64,000 bases of DNA from Vibrio azureus (GCF_002849855.1 NZ_CP018616.1:124001-188000); one strand, 5' to 3'. Positions 1 through 9,928 are shown, counted from the stretch's first letter. Translations and numbers: made by a program. The notes: a model not told the origin generated them from the letters alone.

Positions 1-65
1 GGTTAGGTGGCTACAATTTCCAATGGTGTTGGTCGAGCGGCTTTGTTGCGGGGCAGCGAGTGTAA
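1..65 (+). CDS. C-terminal end of a BaiN/HI0933-family FAD flavoprotein (partial)
   Basis: The third forward frame is open from the window edge to a TAA at 63-65 and encodes about 20 residues containing GGYNFQWCWSSGFVAG. A GGYNLQ-W-SSG segment of this kind is the usual C-terminus of the YhiN/BaiN (HI0933) family of NAD(P)/FAD-dependent oxidoreductases, where it closes the FAD site. Only the tail is inside the window, so this rests on one motif. The gene is convergent with the EamA transporter that follows. Confidence 0.55.
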   Translation, partial: LGGYNFQWCWSSGFVAGQRV

Positions 66-72
66 GTAATCA

Positions 73-110
73 CGCTATCGGGCTCGATAATAGGATGTTG
101 CCCGATAGCG
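73..110. terminator. Inverted repeat between convergent genes, possible terminator
   Basis: A perfect 11-bp inverted repeat, CGCTATCGGGC at 73-83 and GCCCGATAGCG at 100-110, sits between the stop of the flavoprotein and the stop of the transporter. Neither side has a clear T run, so intrinsic termination is only suggested by the position. Confidence 0.4.
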
Positions 111-116
111 GAAGAT

Positions 117-1025
117 TTATTGCGATGCGGTCGTCTTGGCTGAGTTTTTGCGTGGTTTCCATTGCTGGATAACCAGACCGAAGATAATCAGAACCAGCCC
201 AATGAGCGTCGCTGGATGAATCGTCTCCCCAATGATGGTCGCCAGCAAAATAAGTGAAATAAACGGTGAAGCAAAAATAAGATTACTGATACGGGCGGTA
301 TTTTGTGTCAGTTTGAGGGCAGAGAGCCACAAAACAAACGTAATGCCCATTTCGAATAACCCCACATAGGTGACCGCCGCCCAGCCCTTAAAGGTGATGT
401 GCTGCCAATTGGCCCCTTCGTAAAGGCTGATGGCAATAGCAAATGGAATCGCGACCAAAAAACCAAGCAATACGCCAACCACAGGATCTGCGGTATTTTT
501 GGTGTTGAGAATCCAATAGCTGGCCCAGAGTAACGTCGATAACAGGGCCAAACCCACCCCCAGAGGACTTTCAAACGTCATGCCCAAAACATCCCCTTCG
601 GTGGCAATGACAATCACGCCCAAGTAACTGAATGCACAAGCAACCCAATCTCTTGCTCGAATTTTTTGCCCTAAGAATATCGCCGCCATAAGAGTTAAGG
701 TAATGGCCCAACTGTAATTGATCGCTTGGGCTTGGGAAGCAGGCAGCAACGAGTAAGCCTTAAATAAGATCAGGTAGTAAGCCAGTGGGTTGACCAAACC
801 AAGCAGTAAATAATAGTAAGGTTTGGCGCGGAAAGTCTTACCTAATAAATGCAGCTTTTTTTGTATGCTGCATACGATAACAAGGGCGAAAGCGGACACA
901 ATGCTCGCGATGGTGAGCATCTGAATGGGGCTAAACTCGGCTAACGTCAGTTTAAAAGCGGTAGCCACAGTCGACCAAAGTAATACTGCGGAAAGTCCAA
1001 AAATAAGAGCGCGTTGCTCGTTCAT
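117..1025 (-). CDS. EamA/DMT-family transporter
   Basis: A 302-residue protein with about ten hydrophobic segments arranged as two similar halves, the hallmark of the 10-TM drug/metabolite transporter superfamily (two EamA domains). The first half starts around residue 5 and the second around residue 150 (ESPLGVGLALLSTLLWASYW). The C-terminus is basic and cytoplasmic-looking. The start has GAGGC a few bases upstream. It begins only about 30 bp after the eutC stop on the same strand, so it is probably cotranscribed with eutBC. That suggests, but does not prove, that it moves a metabolite linked to ethanolamine breakdown. Substrate unknown. Confidence 0.85.
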   Translation of the reverse strand: MNEQRALIFGLSAVLLWSTVATAFKLTLAEFSPIQMLTIASIVSAFALVIVCSIQKKLHLLGKTFRAKPYYYLLLGLVNPLAYYLILFKAYSLLPASQAQAINYSWAITLTLMAAIFLGQKIRARDWVACAFSYLGVIVIATEGDVLGMTFESPLGVGLALLSTLLWASYWILNTKNTADPVVGVLLGFLVAIPFAIAISLYEGANWQHITFKGWAAVTYVGLFEMGITFVLWLSALKLTQNTARISNLIFASPFISLILLATIIGETIHPATLIGLVLIIFGLVIQQWKPRKNSAKTTASQ

Positions 1026-1055
1026 AGTGCCTCTGTGTCGTGGATAGCGTAGTGG

Positions 1056-1955
1056 CTAATTATCGTGTGTTGAGAGTGTATTCGAGGACTTGGTTTTGAT
1101 TAAGCAAAAAGTGCGCTTATCATTCAATGTTTTTTGGCCAGCTTGCTCTGATAGGACGCTATTATCTTTGACTTCCACGCCTGATTGCTGCTGCCGGCGC
1201 AATTGACGCAGCAGATAGAGTGCCTTATGACACGCATCACTGTAGCTTAATCCTTGTGGGCGAATGTTCGAAATGCAATTTCTTTGAGCATCATTTGTGC
1301 CAGATTTGGCCTGCCAAGTCAGGTAAAGCCCCATGCTATCAGGAGAGCTTAATCCTGGCCGCTCACCAATTAATACTAAGACAATATCCGCTTGCAGTGC
1401 ATCACAGACATCATCGCCTACGGCAACTCGGCCTTGGCGAACGATATTGAGTGGTGCGCATGCCCAGTTGAATATGGGGTCGTTATGCAGCTCATAGCTC
1501 AAGCGTTGTAAAAAAGGCGTGGCATGTTCAGCAATGGCCGTTGCAGAAAGCCCGTCCGCAATGACGACAGCCAGATTGATACGGGATGAAACTTGTTGTG
1601 AATACTGGGCTAAGCGTTGATATGCTGGGGGTGATAATTGCTTACCAAGGTCGGGACGTTGTAGATAAGTCATACGATCTTGAGCTTGGCTGTCTAACAA
1701 GAAAATCTGCTCGGGGAAAAGGGCATCGATCTCGCGGCTATTACTCAGCTTTCTACTCAGTAATGCGCTATCCAGTTGACTATGTACGGCATCGATCGCT
1801 TGCGCATGGTCTAGCTGAAAGGTGAGTAATTCTTGGGTAGGTAAACTGGTTCCGCTACGGCCGATAGCGATACGTGCTGCGGTCATTTCACGCAAAGGCA
1901 GCCAAGGATTCTCAATCACAATGTGATTCATGGAGTGCGGTTTTTTTGCTTGCAT
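1056..1955 (-). CDS. eutC: Ethanolamine ammonia-lyase small subunit EutC
   Basis: Small subunit of the adenosylcobalamin-dependent lyase that converts ethanolamine to acetaldehyde and ammonia. The 299-residue length fits the family (about 295). Recognisable family segments include NPWLPLREMTAARIAIGRSGTS near the N-terminus, VVIADGLSATA in the middle and VLIGERPGLSSPDSMG towards the C-terminus, as in the cobalamin-binding small subunit. The ATG at 1955 was chosen because AAGAGA precedes it and the longer reading frame would run back into eutB. It lies 13 bp downstream of eutB. No carboxysome-like shell genes are present here. Confidence 0.93.
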   Translation of the reverse strand: MQAKKPHSMNHIVIENPWLPLREMTAARIAIGRSGTSLPTQELLTFQLDHAQAIDAVHSQLDSALLSRKLSNSREIDALFPEQIFLLDSQAQDRMTYLQRPDLGKQLSPPAYQRLAQYSQQVSSRINLAVVIADGLSATAIAEHATPFLQRLSYELHNDPIFNWACAPLNIVRQGRVAVGDDVCDALQADIVLVLIGERPGLSSPDSMGLYLTWQAKSGTNDAQRNCISNIRPQGLSYSDACHKALYLLRQLRRQQQSGVEVKDNSVLSEQAGQKTLNDKRTFCLIKTKSSNTLSTHDN

Positions 1956-1968
1956 CAGTAGATTCTCT

Positions 1969-3363
1969 TTAATAGCTTGGTTCAAGCAACTGGGCCCAAC
2001 GAGGGTCAAGGTGACGAGGTAAATGACTCCCTTGTCGATGCTCAAAGATACGCATTTCTTTCAGCCAAGACTCAAACTCAGGAGCAGGCTGCAGATTAAG
2101 GACTTTTCTCGCGTACAAAGCATCATGAAAAGAGGTGGTTTGATAATTAAGCATAATGTCATCGGAGCCGGGGATCCCCATAATAAAAGAACACTCAGCG
2201 ACTGCCAGTAAGGTCAGTAAATTGTCCATGTCATTTTGATCAGCAAAAGCATGGTTGGTGTAGCAGATATCACAGCCCATGGGTAACCCAAGTAGCTTTG
2301 CGCAGAAGTGATCTTCCAACCCTGCTCGAATAATTTGTTTGCCGTCATACAGATACTCAGGGCCAATAAATCCGACGACCGTATTAACCAAAAGAGGCGA
2401 AAATTGTTTGGCAACCGCGTATGCTCGAGCTTCGCAGGTCTGCTGATCAACATGATGATTGGCATTGGCAGAGAGAGAAGTGCCTTGACCTGTCTCGAAA
2501 TACATTACATTGTTGCCGATCGTGCCGCGATTGAGGGATAAAGCGGCTTGTTGTGCCTCTTTTAATAGAGCAAGGTCAATACCAAAAGCGCGATTGGTCC
2601 CCTCCGTGCCGCCAATCGATTGAAAAACCAGATCGACGGGAGCGCCTCTTTCGATCGTTTGGATGATATTGGTTACGTGAGTGAGCACACAAGATTGGGT
2701 TGGGATGCGATAATGTTGGATAACTTCATCGAGCATGTTGAGCAGGTCGGTTACTTGGGCAAGGTTATCGGTAGCAGGATTAATACCAATCACCGCATCA
2801 CCACTTCCGTACATCAATCCGTCAAAAATACTGGCAGCGATACCACTGATGTCGTCTGTGGGATGATTGGGCTGCAGTCGAGTAGACATCCGATTAGGCA
2901 AACCAATAGTATTACGAAATGCGGTGATCACTTGACACTTTTTGGCGACCAAAATCAAATCTTGATTGCGCATGATTTTACAAACCGCAGCCGCCATTTC
3001 TGGTGTGATGCCATCTCGAACCAGCGCTAACTGGGAACCATCGACGTGATCGCTGAGTAACCAATCTCGAAAATCACCCACAGTAAAATGTGCAATAGGG
3101 GCAAAAGCCACGGCATCATGGTTGTCAATAATTAAGCGAGTTACTTCATCGAGTTCATATGGAATGACGGATTCGGTCAGAAACGTCTGCAGCGGTAGAT
3201 CGGCGAGTGTCATCTGAGCGACCACACGTTCTGTAGCGGAATCTGCCGCTAATCCCGCTAATCGATCCCCTGAGCGTTCTGGTGTCGCCTTAGCCATTAA
3301 CTCCGCGAGAGAATGAAATAAGTAAACTTGGTTTCCTTGTTGTCGACGAAATGTGCGTGTCAT
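1969..3363 (-). CDS. eutB: Ethanolamine ammonia-lyase large subunit EutB
   Basis: Catalytic TIM-barrel subunit of ethanolamine ammonia-lyase, partner of EutC. The 464-residue length matches the family (about 453-467). Diagnostic stretches include FQSIGGTEGTNRAFGIDL, the region around YFETGQGTSLSANANHH, GLPMGCDICYTNHAFADQNDMD (split here only by description) and MGIPGSDDIMLNYQTTSFHD. AGGAA precedes the ATG. It is first in a minus-strand run eutB-eutC-EamA transporter. The acetaldehyde would have to be handled by enzymes outside this window. No cobalamin riboswitch could be recognised upstream. Confidence 0.95.
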   Translation of the reverse strand: MTRTFRRQQGNQVYLFHSLAELMAKATPERSGDRLAGLAADSATERVVAQMTLADLPLQTFLTESVIPYELDEVTRLIIDNHDAVAFAPIAHFTVGDFRDWLLSDHVDGSQLALVRDGITPEMAAAVCKIMRNQDLILVAKKCQVITAFRNTIGLPNRMSTRLQPNHPTDDISGIAASIFDGLMYGSGDAVIGINPATDNLAQVTDLLNMLDEVIQHYRIPTQSCVLTHVTNIIQTIERGAPVDLVFQSIGGTEGTNRAFGIDLALLKEAQQAALSLNRGTIGNNVMYFETGQGTSLSANANHHVDQQTCEARAYAVAKQFSPLLVNTVVGFIGPEYLYDGKQIIRAGLEDHFCAKLLGLPMGCDICYTNHAFADQNDMDNLLTLLAVAECSFIMGIPGSDDIMLNYQTTSFHDALYARKVLNLQPAPEFESWLKEMRIFEHRQGSHLPRHLDPRWAQLLEPSY

Positions 3364-3650
3364 GTGCGTTCCTGCCAGTAAACGTGTCGATTATCTACTG
3401 TAGAGCATAATGATGGTGTTTTTTAGTAAGTGACTGAAAATAATATTTTTATTACTTTTTTTTCACTCTTTGACGCTGAGTTAAAGTTCATGTGGAACCC
3501 TGAGATGTAGAGCCGTGAAAGGCAGGACGTATGGTTTACGTGAGCCAGTAAGCCACTTGTTAGTGAGGATTTTTAGCCAACAAACTGGACATTTATCCAG
3601 TGTGAAAATACCATTATTGGAGATAAAGACATATAGGCTAGTGGATTACT
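3364..3650 (+). other. eutB-rmuC divergent intergenic region with four small hairpins
   Basis: This 287-bp gap separates divergent eutB and rmuC. Its rmuC-proximal half can form a series of short perfect hairpins on the plus strand: GCC/GGC at 3512-3523, ACGTA/TACGT at 3527-3541, CACT/AGTG at 3554-3565 and ACTGGA/TCCAGT at 3584-3601. No known riboswitch class was recognised. The rmuC start has no strong ribosome-binding site. Confidence 0.4.
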
Positions 3651-5183
3651 ATGCAATGGATTCTTGAGCATCAATCTTTGATCCTCTCATCACTTTTTTC
3701 TGCAACCGTTAGCGGCGTCGCCGTGGGTTGGTGGGTCAAACAACGCTTTATTACCCAAACTCAACTGCTGGAGCAGCAACTCAGCTCCGAAAAGCAGCTT
3801 CATCAACAACAGCTTGAACAAGTCAATCACAGCTTAGAGCAGGCACAACAAGAGTTGGACGATTTGGATGACGCACGAGATAAAGCGGCGTTTGATGTGA
3901 GGCAAACTCACGGAAAATTGATGGCTGCGATGGAAAAGCTGCGTTATTTCGAAGCGGTGAAACAAGAGCGCCAACAATATTTTGATGAATTGGGTCAAAT
4001 GCGAGAGCATAAATCTCGTCTTGAAACGCAACTTCGTGAGCAGCAAGTGCGCCATGAACAGATCAACCAAGCCAATGCAGATAAATTGCAGATCCTTGAG
4101 CAAGCTGAAGCTCGCTTAAAACAACAGTTTGAGCACTTAGCCAACCAATTATTCGAAGAAAAAACCGCCAAGGTTGATGTGCAAAATCGCCAAAGCTTAG
4201 AAGGGCTTTTGTCGCCGCTTAAAGAACAACTAGAAGGGTTTAAAAAGCAAGTTAATGATAGCTTTAGCCAAGAAGCGAAAGAGCGCCACACTCTCGTTCA
4301 TGAATTGAAAAACTTACAGCGTTTGAATGAGCAGATGACCCAAGAGGCGGTCAATTTGACTCAGGCGCTAAAAGGGGACAATAAACAGCAAGGTAACTGG
4401 GGCGAAGTCGTTTTAGCCCGCGTACTCGCTGAGTCAGGTCTACGCGAAGGGCATGAATACCAAACACAAGTTAGCTTGCAAAATGAAGCAGGTAAACGTT
4501 ACCAGCCTGATGTCATCGTGCATTTGCCACAAAATAAACAGGTTGTTGTCGATTCTAAAATGACCCTAGTGGCCTACGAGCGCTATTTCAATGCCGACAA
4601 TGACAGGCAACGTCAACACGCACTTAATGATCATTTGGCGGCGTTACGTGCCCATATCAAAGGATTGAGTCTAAAAGACTATCATCAGCTAAAAGGCATT
4701 CAGAGCCTTGATTATGTGCTGATGTTTATTCCTGTAGAGCCCGCTTTCCAAGTCGCGATTCAAGCTGATCCTAGTTTGGTCAAAGAAGCGATGGAGCAAA
4801 ATATTATTTTAGTCAGTCCGACCACATTGCTGGTGGCACTACGTACGATTGATAACTTATGGCGTAACGAGCGCCAGAATGAAAACGCGCAATTGATCGC
4901 TGAACGTGCAGCTAAGCTGTATGACAAGCTGCGCTTATTTATTGATGATATGGAAGGCCTCGGTGGGGCATTGGATAAGGCGAACCAGAGCTATCAAGGG
5001 GCGATGAATAAACTCGCCACAGGGCGTGGCAATGTGATTCGTCAAGCCGAAAGTTTTAAGCAGCTAGGGGTCGAGGTAAAACGTCCGATTTCTCCGAACC
5101 TTAGCCAACTGGCACAGAGTGAGGCATTTTCGGAAAATGCTTCTTTAGTAGAAAGACATCCGGGTGAGGATAAAGTAAACTAA
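3651..5183 (+). CDS. rmuC: DNA recombination protein RmuC
   Basis: A 510-residue RmuC-family protein. An N-terminal membrane anchor (residues about 8-28, SLILSSLFSATVSGVAVGWW) is followed by a long glutamine-rich coiled coil (about 30-240) and then the conserved RmuC nuclease-like domain (about 245-440) containing KGDNKQQGNWGEVVLARVL and DVIVHLPQNKQVVVDSKMTL. The D...DSK arrangement is the PD-(D/E)XK-like core. In E. coli, loss of RmuC raises inversion between short inverted repeats. It is followed after 78 bp by ubiE but probably has its own promoter. Confidence 0.93.
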   Translation: MQWILEHQSLILSSLFSATVSGVAVGWWVKQRFITQTQLLEQQLSSEKQLHQQQLEQVNHSLEQAQQELDDLDDARDKAAFDVRQTHGKLMAAMEKLRYFEAVKQERQQYFDELGQMREHKSRLETQLREQQVRHEQINQANADKLQILEQAEARLKQQFEHLANQLFEEKTAKVDVQNRQSLEGLLSPLKEQLEGFKKQVNDSFSQEAKERHTLVHELKNLQRLNEQMTQEAVNLTQALKGDNKQQGNWGEVVLARVLAESGLREGHEYQTQVSLQNEAGKRYQPDVIVHLPQNKQVVVDSKMTLVAYERYFNADNDRQRQHALNDHLAALRAHIKGLSLKDYHQLKGIQSLDYVLMFIPVEPAFQVAIQADPSLVKEAMEQNIILVSPTTLLVALRTIDNLWRNERQNENAQLIAERAAKLYDKLRLFIDDMEGLGGALDKANQSYQGAMNKLATGRGNVIRQAESFKQLGVEVKRPISPNLSQLAQSEAFSENASLVERHPGEDKVN

Positions 5184-5261
5184 TCGCCTGCAGTGTCGTG
5201 GGCGTAGAATAATGTGAGTCAGCGTCCCATGTGATGTCAGTGCTGCCAAAGAGGAATGAAA

Positions 5262-6044
5262 ATGACGGACACAAACGTGCAACCCAATAAAACCTTAGAC
5301 GATAACGATACCACCCACTTTGGTTTTACCACAGTGGCCAAAGAAGAAAAAGTGACCAAAGTTGCTGAAGTTTTCCACTCAGTCGCAGCAAAGTACGACA
5401 TTATGAATGATTTAATGTCGGGCGGTGTTCATCGTCTTTGGAAGCGTTTTACGATTGACTGCAGTGGTGCACGTCCGGGACAACGTATTCTTGATCTTGG
5501 TGGGGGTACTGGCGACTTAACCGCGAAATTCTCGCGTATTGTTGGCGAGCAAGGGCATGTGATTTTAGCTGATATCAACAACTCAATGCTGAATGTGGGT
5601 CGTGATAAGCTGCGTGACAATGGGATTGTTGGTAATGTGCATTATGTGCAAGCCAACGCTGAAGAACTGCCATTTCCAGATGATTATTTTGATGTGATTA
5701 CCATTAGCTTCTGCCTGCGTAACGTGACCGATAAAGATAAGGCTCTACGCTCTATGTTCCGAGTCTTAAAGCCTGGTGGCCGCCTATTGGTGCTGGAATT
5801 CTCCAAACCCATTCTAGAACCGCTGTCGAAGATATACGATGCTTACTCTTTCCATTTGCTACCGAAAATAGGCGAACTTGTCGCGAACGACGCTGACAGC
5901 TACCGCTATTTAGCTGAGTCTATTCGCATGCACCCTGATCAAACCACACTGGAAGGCATGATGGTCGAAGCTGGCTTCGAAAACACCAAATACTATAACC
6001 TGACGGGTGGTATTGTAGCGCTGCATCGTGGCTACAAGTTTTAA
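5262..6044 (+). CDS. ubiE: Ubiquinone/menaquinone C-methyltransferase UbiE
   Basis: SAM-dependent methyltransferase acting in ubiquinone and menaquinone synthesis. The SAM-binding motif [10 protein letters not shown] lies near residue 78, followed by [13 protein letters not shown] and the family signature around [15 protein letters not shown]. The ATG at 5262 is preferred over the in-frame ATG at 5256, because GAGG at 5251-5254 is only 1 nt from the first ATG but 7 nt from the second. This gives 260 residues, close to E. coli UbiE (251). It heads the ubiE-ubiJ-ubiB operon. Confidence 0.97.
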   Translation: MTDTNVQPNKTLDDNDTTHFGFTTVAKEEKVTKVAEVFHSVAAKYDIMNDLMSGGVHRLWKRFTIDCSGARPGQRILDLGGGTGDLTAKFSRIVGEQGHVILADINNSMLNVGRDKLRDNGIVGNVHYVQANAEELPFPDDYFDVITISFCLRNVTDKDKALRSMFRVLKPGGRLLVLEFSKPILEPLSKIYDAYSFHLLPKIGELVANDADSYRYLAESIRMHPDQTTLEGMMVEAGFENTKYYNLTGGIVALHRGYKF

Positions 6045-6055
6045 GGATATCCGCT

Positions 6056-6691
6056 ATGCCATTTCAACCCTTGATGACGGCTGTAATAGAAACGTCGTTA
6101 AATACCCTGATTCAAGATGACCCAGCTTTGGTGCGCCGTTTAGCTCGTTTAAAAGGGCAGGCGATTCAGGTGCACCTAAAAGAAGTCAACCAGACCCTGA
6201 CATTTATCTTCAGTCAGCAAATTGATGTGCTGGCTGACTATGAAGGTCAGCCGGATTGTTACTTATCGCTAAACTTGAGTGTGTTACCTGAATTGCGTGA
6301 ACAAGCCAATATTACGCGACTGATCAAGCAAGAGAAGCTTGAATTAGAAGGTGATATTCAACTGGCGCAGAAATTTTCACAGTTAATGGTCGATTGTAAG
6401 CCGGACATTGAAGAGTGGCTATCCCGCCTTACGGGAGATGTAGTGGCGCATACGTTAGTTCAAAGCACAAAGAGTGTCGGACGCTTTTTTTCTGCGCAGA
6501 CTGAAAAGCATCAACGTCATTTTGGTCAAGTGCTGACTGAAGAATGGAAATTAGCGCCCGGAGCGCTGGAAGTAACGCATTTTTGCGACCAAGTGGATGA
6601 CCTACGTAGTCAAGCATCGTGTGTGGCTGCTCGCTTGGATGCTTTGATTCAACAGGTAGAATCCACGTCTTCACCTGTGGAGAAACCATGA
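6056..6691 (+). CDS. ubiJ: Ubiquinone biosynthesis accessory factor UbiJ (SCP2 domain)
   Basis: A 211-residue protein with an N-terminal SCP2-type lipid-binding domain (about residues 10-110; the stretch [29 protein letters not shown] is typical, described in part) and a helical C-terminus. UbiJ binds polyprenyl lipids and organises the soluble Ubi complex together with UbiK. It starts 11 bp after ubiE, and its stop overlaps the ubiB start as ATGA, which indicates translational coupling in the conserved ubiE-ubiJ-ubiB operon. Confidence 0.93.
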   Translation: MPFQPLMTAVIETSLNTLIQDDPALVRRLARLKGQAIQVHLKEVNQTLTFIFSQQIDVLADYEGQPDCYLSLNLSVLPELREQANITRLIKQEKLELEGDIQLAQKFSQLMVDCKPDIEEWLSRLTGDVVAHTLVQSTKSVGRFFSAQTEKHQRHFGQVLTEEWKLAPGALEVTHFCDQVDDLRSQASCVAARLDALIQQVESTSSPVEKP

Positions 6692-8322
6692 CGCCAACAG
6701 AGATTAAACGTTTATACCAGATTATAAAAATCCAGCTTGAATATGGGCTGGATGAGCTATTACCGGAGCACAAATTAACGCAAGCACCATTATTGATGCG
6801 TAAAAGTCTGTTTTGGATTAAGAATCAACACCCAGACAAACCTTTAGGTGAGCGACTGCGTTTGGCTTTGCAGGCATTGGGCCCGGTGTGGATTAAGTTT
6901 GGTCAGATGATGTCGACGCGTCGTGATTTATTTCCTCCTCACATTGCCGATCCTTTAGCCTTACTGCAAGACCAAGTGACCCCGTTTGATGGGCAACTGG
7001 CTCTACAACAAATTGAGCAAGCGCTTGGTGGGCCTATCTCTCAGTGGTTTAGCGATTTTGATCTTCAACCATTGGCTTCTGCTTCGATCGCTCAGGTACA
7101 CACTGCACGTTTAAAAGAAAACGGGCAAGAAGTGGTACTGAAAGTTATTCGCCCTGATATTCGCCCTATTATTGATTCAGATCTAAAACTGATGCACCGT
7201 TTGGCACGTATAGTGTCCAAAGCAATGCCAGCTACGCGTCGGCTAAAGCCAGTAGAAGTGGTTCGTGAGTACCAAAAGACCTTACTTGATGAGTTGGATC
7301 TGCGCCGTGAAGCCGCGAATGCGATTCAGCTCAGACGTAACTTTGCTGATAGCCAAGAGTTGTACGTTCCTGAAGTTTACCCTGATTTTAGCAACGAAAC
7401 GGTCATGGTTTCTGAGCGTATATATGGAATTCAGGTCTCCGATATCGAAGGGCTAAAGGCCAACGGCACCAACATGAAGCTGTTAGCGGAGCGTGGTGTG
7501 AGCGTGTTCTTTACCCAAGTGTTTCGAGACAGCTTTTTCCATGCGGACATGCACCCCGGTAATGTTTTTGTCAAACCAGAACATCCCGATAACCCAATGT
7601 GGATTGGGCTGGATTGCGGCATTGTAGGCACGCTCAATAGCGAAGATAAGCGTTATTTAGCTGAAAACTTTTTGGCATTTTTTAATCGTGATTATCGCCG
7701 AGTCGCGGAATTACATGTTGATTCCGGATGGGTTCCTGCAGATACCAATGTCGATGAGTTTGAATTTGCCATTCGAATTGTGTGTGAGCCTATTTTTGCT
7801 AAGCCATTGTGTGAAATCTCTTTTGGGCATGTGTTGTTGAATTTATTTAACACCGCCCGACGGTTCAATATGGAAGTGCAACCGCAATTGGTGTTGTTGC
7901 AAAAAACCTTGTTGTATGTCGAAGGCTTAGGTCGCCAACTTTATCCACAATTGGATCTGTGGGAGACCGCCAAGCCTTTCCTTGAACAGTGGATGATGAA
8001 CCAAGTTGGGCCACAAGCTTTATTGAATGCTATCAAAGATCGTGCGCCGTTTTGGGCAGAAAAATTGCCAGAACTACCAGAACTGCTCTACGATAGCCTT
8101 AGGCAGGGTAAAGCCATGAATCAACGTATCGATGCTTTGTATCATGGTTACCGAGAAAGCAAACGCCAGCAGGCAACAGGGCGCTTTCTTTTTGGGATTG
8201 GGGCAACATTGATAATATGCTCAGCCATATTGTTAGATAGTGAACTGCCTCTTTTGTCTAGTGGAAGTTTTGCAATTGGCTTCACATTTTGGATGCTAAG
8301 TTGGCGAGTTTATCGTAAATAA
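6688..8322 (+). CDS. ubiB: Ubiquinone biosynthesis protein UbiB (ABC1/ADCK atypical kinase)
   Basis: A 544-residue member of the UbiB atypical kinase/ATPase family. The family KxGQ motif appears as [10 protein letters not shown] near residue 70, the alanine-rich loop equivalent as [11 protein letters not shown], the catalytic-loop-like motif as HADMHPGN and the metal-binding DFG-like motif as LDCGIVG. Two C-terminal hydrophobic segments (about 497-515 and 518-540) anchor it in the inner membrane. The start at 6688 was chosen because it overlaps the ubiJ stop by 4 nt and gives the family length (E. coli 546). It supports aerobic ubiquinone synthesis. Confidence 0.97.
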   Translation: MTPTEIKRLYQIIKIQLEYGLDELLPEHKLTQAPLLMRKSLFWIKNQHPDKPLGERLRLALQALGPVWIKFGQMMSTRRDLFPPHIADPLALLQDQVTPFDGQLALQQIEQALGGPISQWFSDFDLQPLASASIAQVHTARLKENGQEVVLKVIRPDIRPIIDSDLKLMHRLARIVSKAMPATRRLKPVEVVREYQKTLLDELDLRREAANAIQLRRNFADSQELYVPEVYPDFSNETVMVSERIYGIQVSDIEGLKANGTNMKLLAERGVSVFFTQVFRDSFFHADMHPGNVFVKPEHPDNPMWIGLDCGIVGTLNSEDKRYLAENFLAFFNRDYRRVAELHVDSGWVPADTNVDEFEFAIRIVCEPIFAKPLCEISFGHVLLNLFNTARRFNMEVQPQLVLLQKTLLYVEGLGRQLYPQLDLWETAKPFLEQWMMNQVGPQALLNAIKDRAPFWAEKLPELPELLYDSLRQGKAMNQRIDALYHGYRESKRQQATGRFLFGIGATLIICSAILLDSELPLLSSGSFAIGFTFWMLSWRVYRK

Positions 8323-8369
8323 ACGTTAAGCTATTGAATTCTTTTTACTTAACTACCGAGGTGTATAAG

Positions 8370-8615
8370 ATGGGTGGTATTAGTGTTTGGCAACTTCTTA
8401 TTATTGCCGTAATTGTTGTGCTGCTATTTGGGACGAAGAAACTCCGTGGTATCGGCGGTGATCTCGGTGGTGCTGTGAAAGGCTTCAAAAAAGCTATGAG
8501 TGATGACGAAGCCAGTAATAAGACTAAAGACGCTGACTTTGAAACAAAAAGCTTAGAAGAAACGCAGAAGAAAGAAGCCACTTCTGACGTTAAAAAAGAT
8601 AAAGAGCAGGCATAG
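8370..8615 (+). CDS. tatA: Twin-arginine translocase subunit TatA
   Basis: An 81-residue TatA protein. One N-terminal transmembrane helix (residues about 4-20, [17 protein letters not shown]) is followed by the FGTKKLRG hinge and an amphipathic helix ([13 protein letters not shown]), then a charged tail rich in K, E and D. TatA oligomerises to open the passage for folded proteins. The ATG at 8370 is preferred over the upstream ATG at 8334, which would add residues before the expected short periplasmic end. The next gene, tatB, follows after 3 bp. Confidence 0.96.
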   Translation: MGGISVWQLLIIAVIVVLLFGTKKLRGIGGDLGGAVKGFKKAMSDDEASNKTKDADFETKSLEETQKKEATSDVKKDKEQA

Positions 8616-8618
8616 AAC

Positions 8619-9017
8619 GTGTTTGATATCGGTTTTTGGGAACTGGTATTGATCTCTGTGGTTGGCCTTGTTGTGCTTGGGCCAGAGCGCCTGCCACATG
8701 CGATTCGTAGTGTGACCCGCTTTATCGGCTCAGCCAAAAAGATGGCGAACAGTGTGAAAGATGAACTCTCACACGAGCTAAGGGTTCAAGAGTTGCAAGA
8801 AAACTTGCGTAAGGCCGAAAGAATGGGGATGGAAGACATTTCTCCTGAACTAAAATCTTCGGTTGATGAACTCAAGAAAGCGGCCCAATCGGTCCAGCGC
8901 CCTTATGCGAAGCCAACGGCCACGGAAGCTGACTCGACTGCAAAGCCAACTGACATTAATCACGATGGCAGAGTGAAAGAGGCGAAAGTGACAGCGGCTG
9001 ATGAAAAAGCCGAATAG
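8619..9017 (+). CDS. tatB: Twin-arginine translocase subunit TatB
   Basis: A 132-residue TatB with GTG start. The N-terminal helix begins [20 protein letters not shown] and is followed by the family signature [11 protein letters not shown], then an amphipathic helix and a charged, probably unstructured tail. With TatC it forms the receptor that recognises twin-arginine signal peptides. It sits 3 bp after tatA and 67 bp before tatC. Confidence 0.95.
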   Translation: MFDIGFWELVLISVVGLVVLGPERLPHAIRSVTRFIGSAKKMANSVKDELSHELRVQELQENLRKAERMGMEDISPELKSSVDELKKAAQSVQRPYAKPTATEADSTAKPTDINHDGRVKEAKVTAADEKAE

Positions 9018-9084
9018 TCCCATAATGAGGAGCTGCTCGACCAAGTAGCTCCTTTTTGATCAGGTTTTACATAAGAGGTTTGCC

Positions 9085-9831
9085 ATGTCGACTGTTGAGC
9101 AGACACAGCCTTTAATCAGTCACCTATTAGAACTCCGCAATCGACTATTACGCTGTATATTGGCGGTCTTAGTGGTGTTCATTGGGCTGATTTACTTTTC
9201 TAATTACATTTATGAGTTTATTTCCGCACCTTTGGTTGAAAGATTGCCTGAGGGGGCGACGATGATTGCTACCGATGTAGCATCGCCTTTCTTTACCCCC
9301 TTAAAACTGACGCTTATCGCTTCAGTGTTTGTCGCGGTACCTTTCATACTTTATCAAGTGTGGGCTTTTGTTGCGCCAGGCCTATATAAGCATGAGCGCC
9401 GTTTAGTGATGCCGTTACTTTTTTCGAGCTCTTTACTGTTTTATTGCGGTGTTGCTTTTGCTTATTTTGTTGTCTTTCCACTCGTATTTGGCTTCTTTAC
9501 TGCAATTTCTTTGGGTGGGGTTGAGTTTGCCACGGACATTTCTAGTTATCTGGATTTTGTTTTAGCTTTGTTTATGGCATTTGGTATTGCATTTGAAGTG
9601 CCTGTTGCCATTATTTTACTGTGCTGGACAGGGGCGACGACGCCGAAAAGCTTGAGTGAGAAAAGGCCGTATATTGTTGTCGCGGCATTCATTGTTGGGA
9701 TGTTGCTTACTCCTCCGGATATTATTTCGCAAACGCTACTGGCGATTCCAATGTGCTTGTTATTTGAAGTAGGGCTATTTTTTGCCCGCTTTTATGTACG
9801 TTCAGAACCACAAGAAGCGGAAGAAGATTAA
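9085..9831 (+). CDS. tatC: Twin-arginine translocase subunit TatC
   Basis: A 248-residue membrane protein with six transmembrane segments. The N-terminal [13 protein letters not shown] contains the conserved HLxELRxR motif that contacts the twin-arginine signal. Other family segments are [23 protein letters not shown] and the late TPPDIISQ. It is the core signal-peptide receptor of the Tat pathway. It is last in tatABC and is followed by a strong intrinsic terminator. Confidence 0.97.
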   Translation: MSTVEQTQPLISHLLELRNRLLRCILAVLVVFIGLIYFSNYIYEFISAPLVERLPEGATMIATDVASPFFTPLKLTLIASVFVAVPFILYQVWAFVAPGLYKHERRLVMPLLFSSSLLFYCGVAFAYFVVFPLVFGFFTAISLGGVEFATDISSYLDFVLALFMAFGIAFEVPVAIILLCWTGATTPKSLSEKRPYIVVAAFIVGMLLTPPDIISQTLLAIPMCLLFEVGLFFARFYVRSEPQEAEED

Positions 9832-9855
9832 GCAGCAGTTTATCCAACATGAATC

Positions 9856-9891
9856 AAAAAAGCGGCTGAGTTTTTCTTAGCCGCTTTTTTG
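9856..9891 (+). terminator. Rho-independent terminator of tatABC
   Basis: A GC-rich hairpin with arms AAAAAAGCGGCT and AGCCGCTTTTTT followed by further T residues lies 25 bp after the tatC stop. The A run before the hairpin could let it work from the other strand as well. Confidence 0.9.
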
Positions 9892-9907
9892 TTTTCTCTA
9901 GCAATTG

Positions 9908-9928
9908 ATACTCAGGTTACTTGGGTAT
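9908..9928. repeat. Degenerate remnant of the ERIC-like palindrome
   Basis: A 21-bp imperfect palindrome, ATACTCAGGT followed by TACTTGGGTAT, matches the fused ends of the ERIC-like repeats found elsewhere in the window. It may be an excised or heavily shortened copy. Confidence 0.45.

Noticed and set aside
3490..3650. Thiamine or cobalamin riboswitch upstream of eutB or rmuC
   Set aside because: A CTGAGA hexamer and a GCCACT hexamer occur, but the other conserved parts of the TPP and cobalamin aptamers are missing, and the orientation does not fit eutB.
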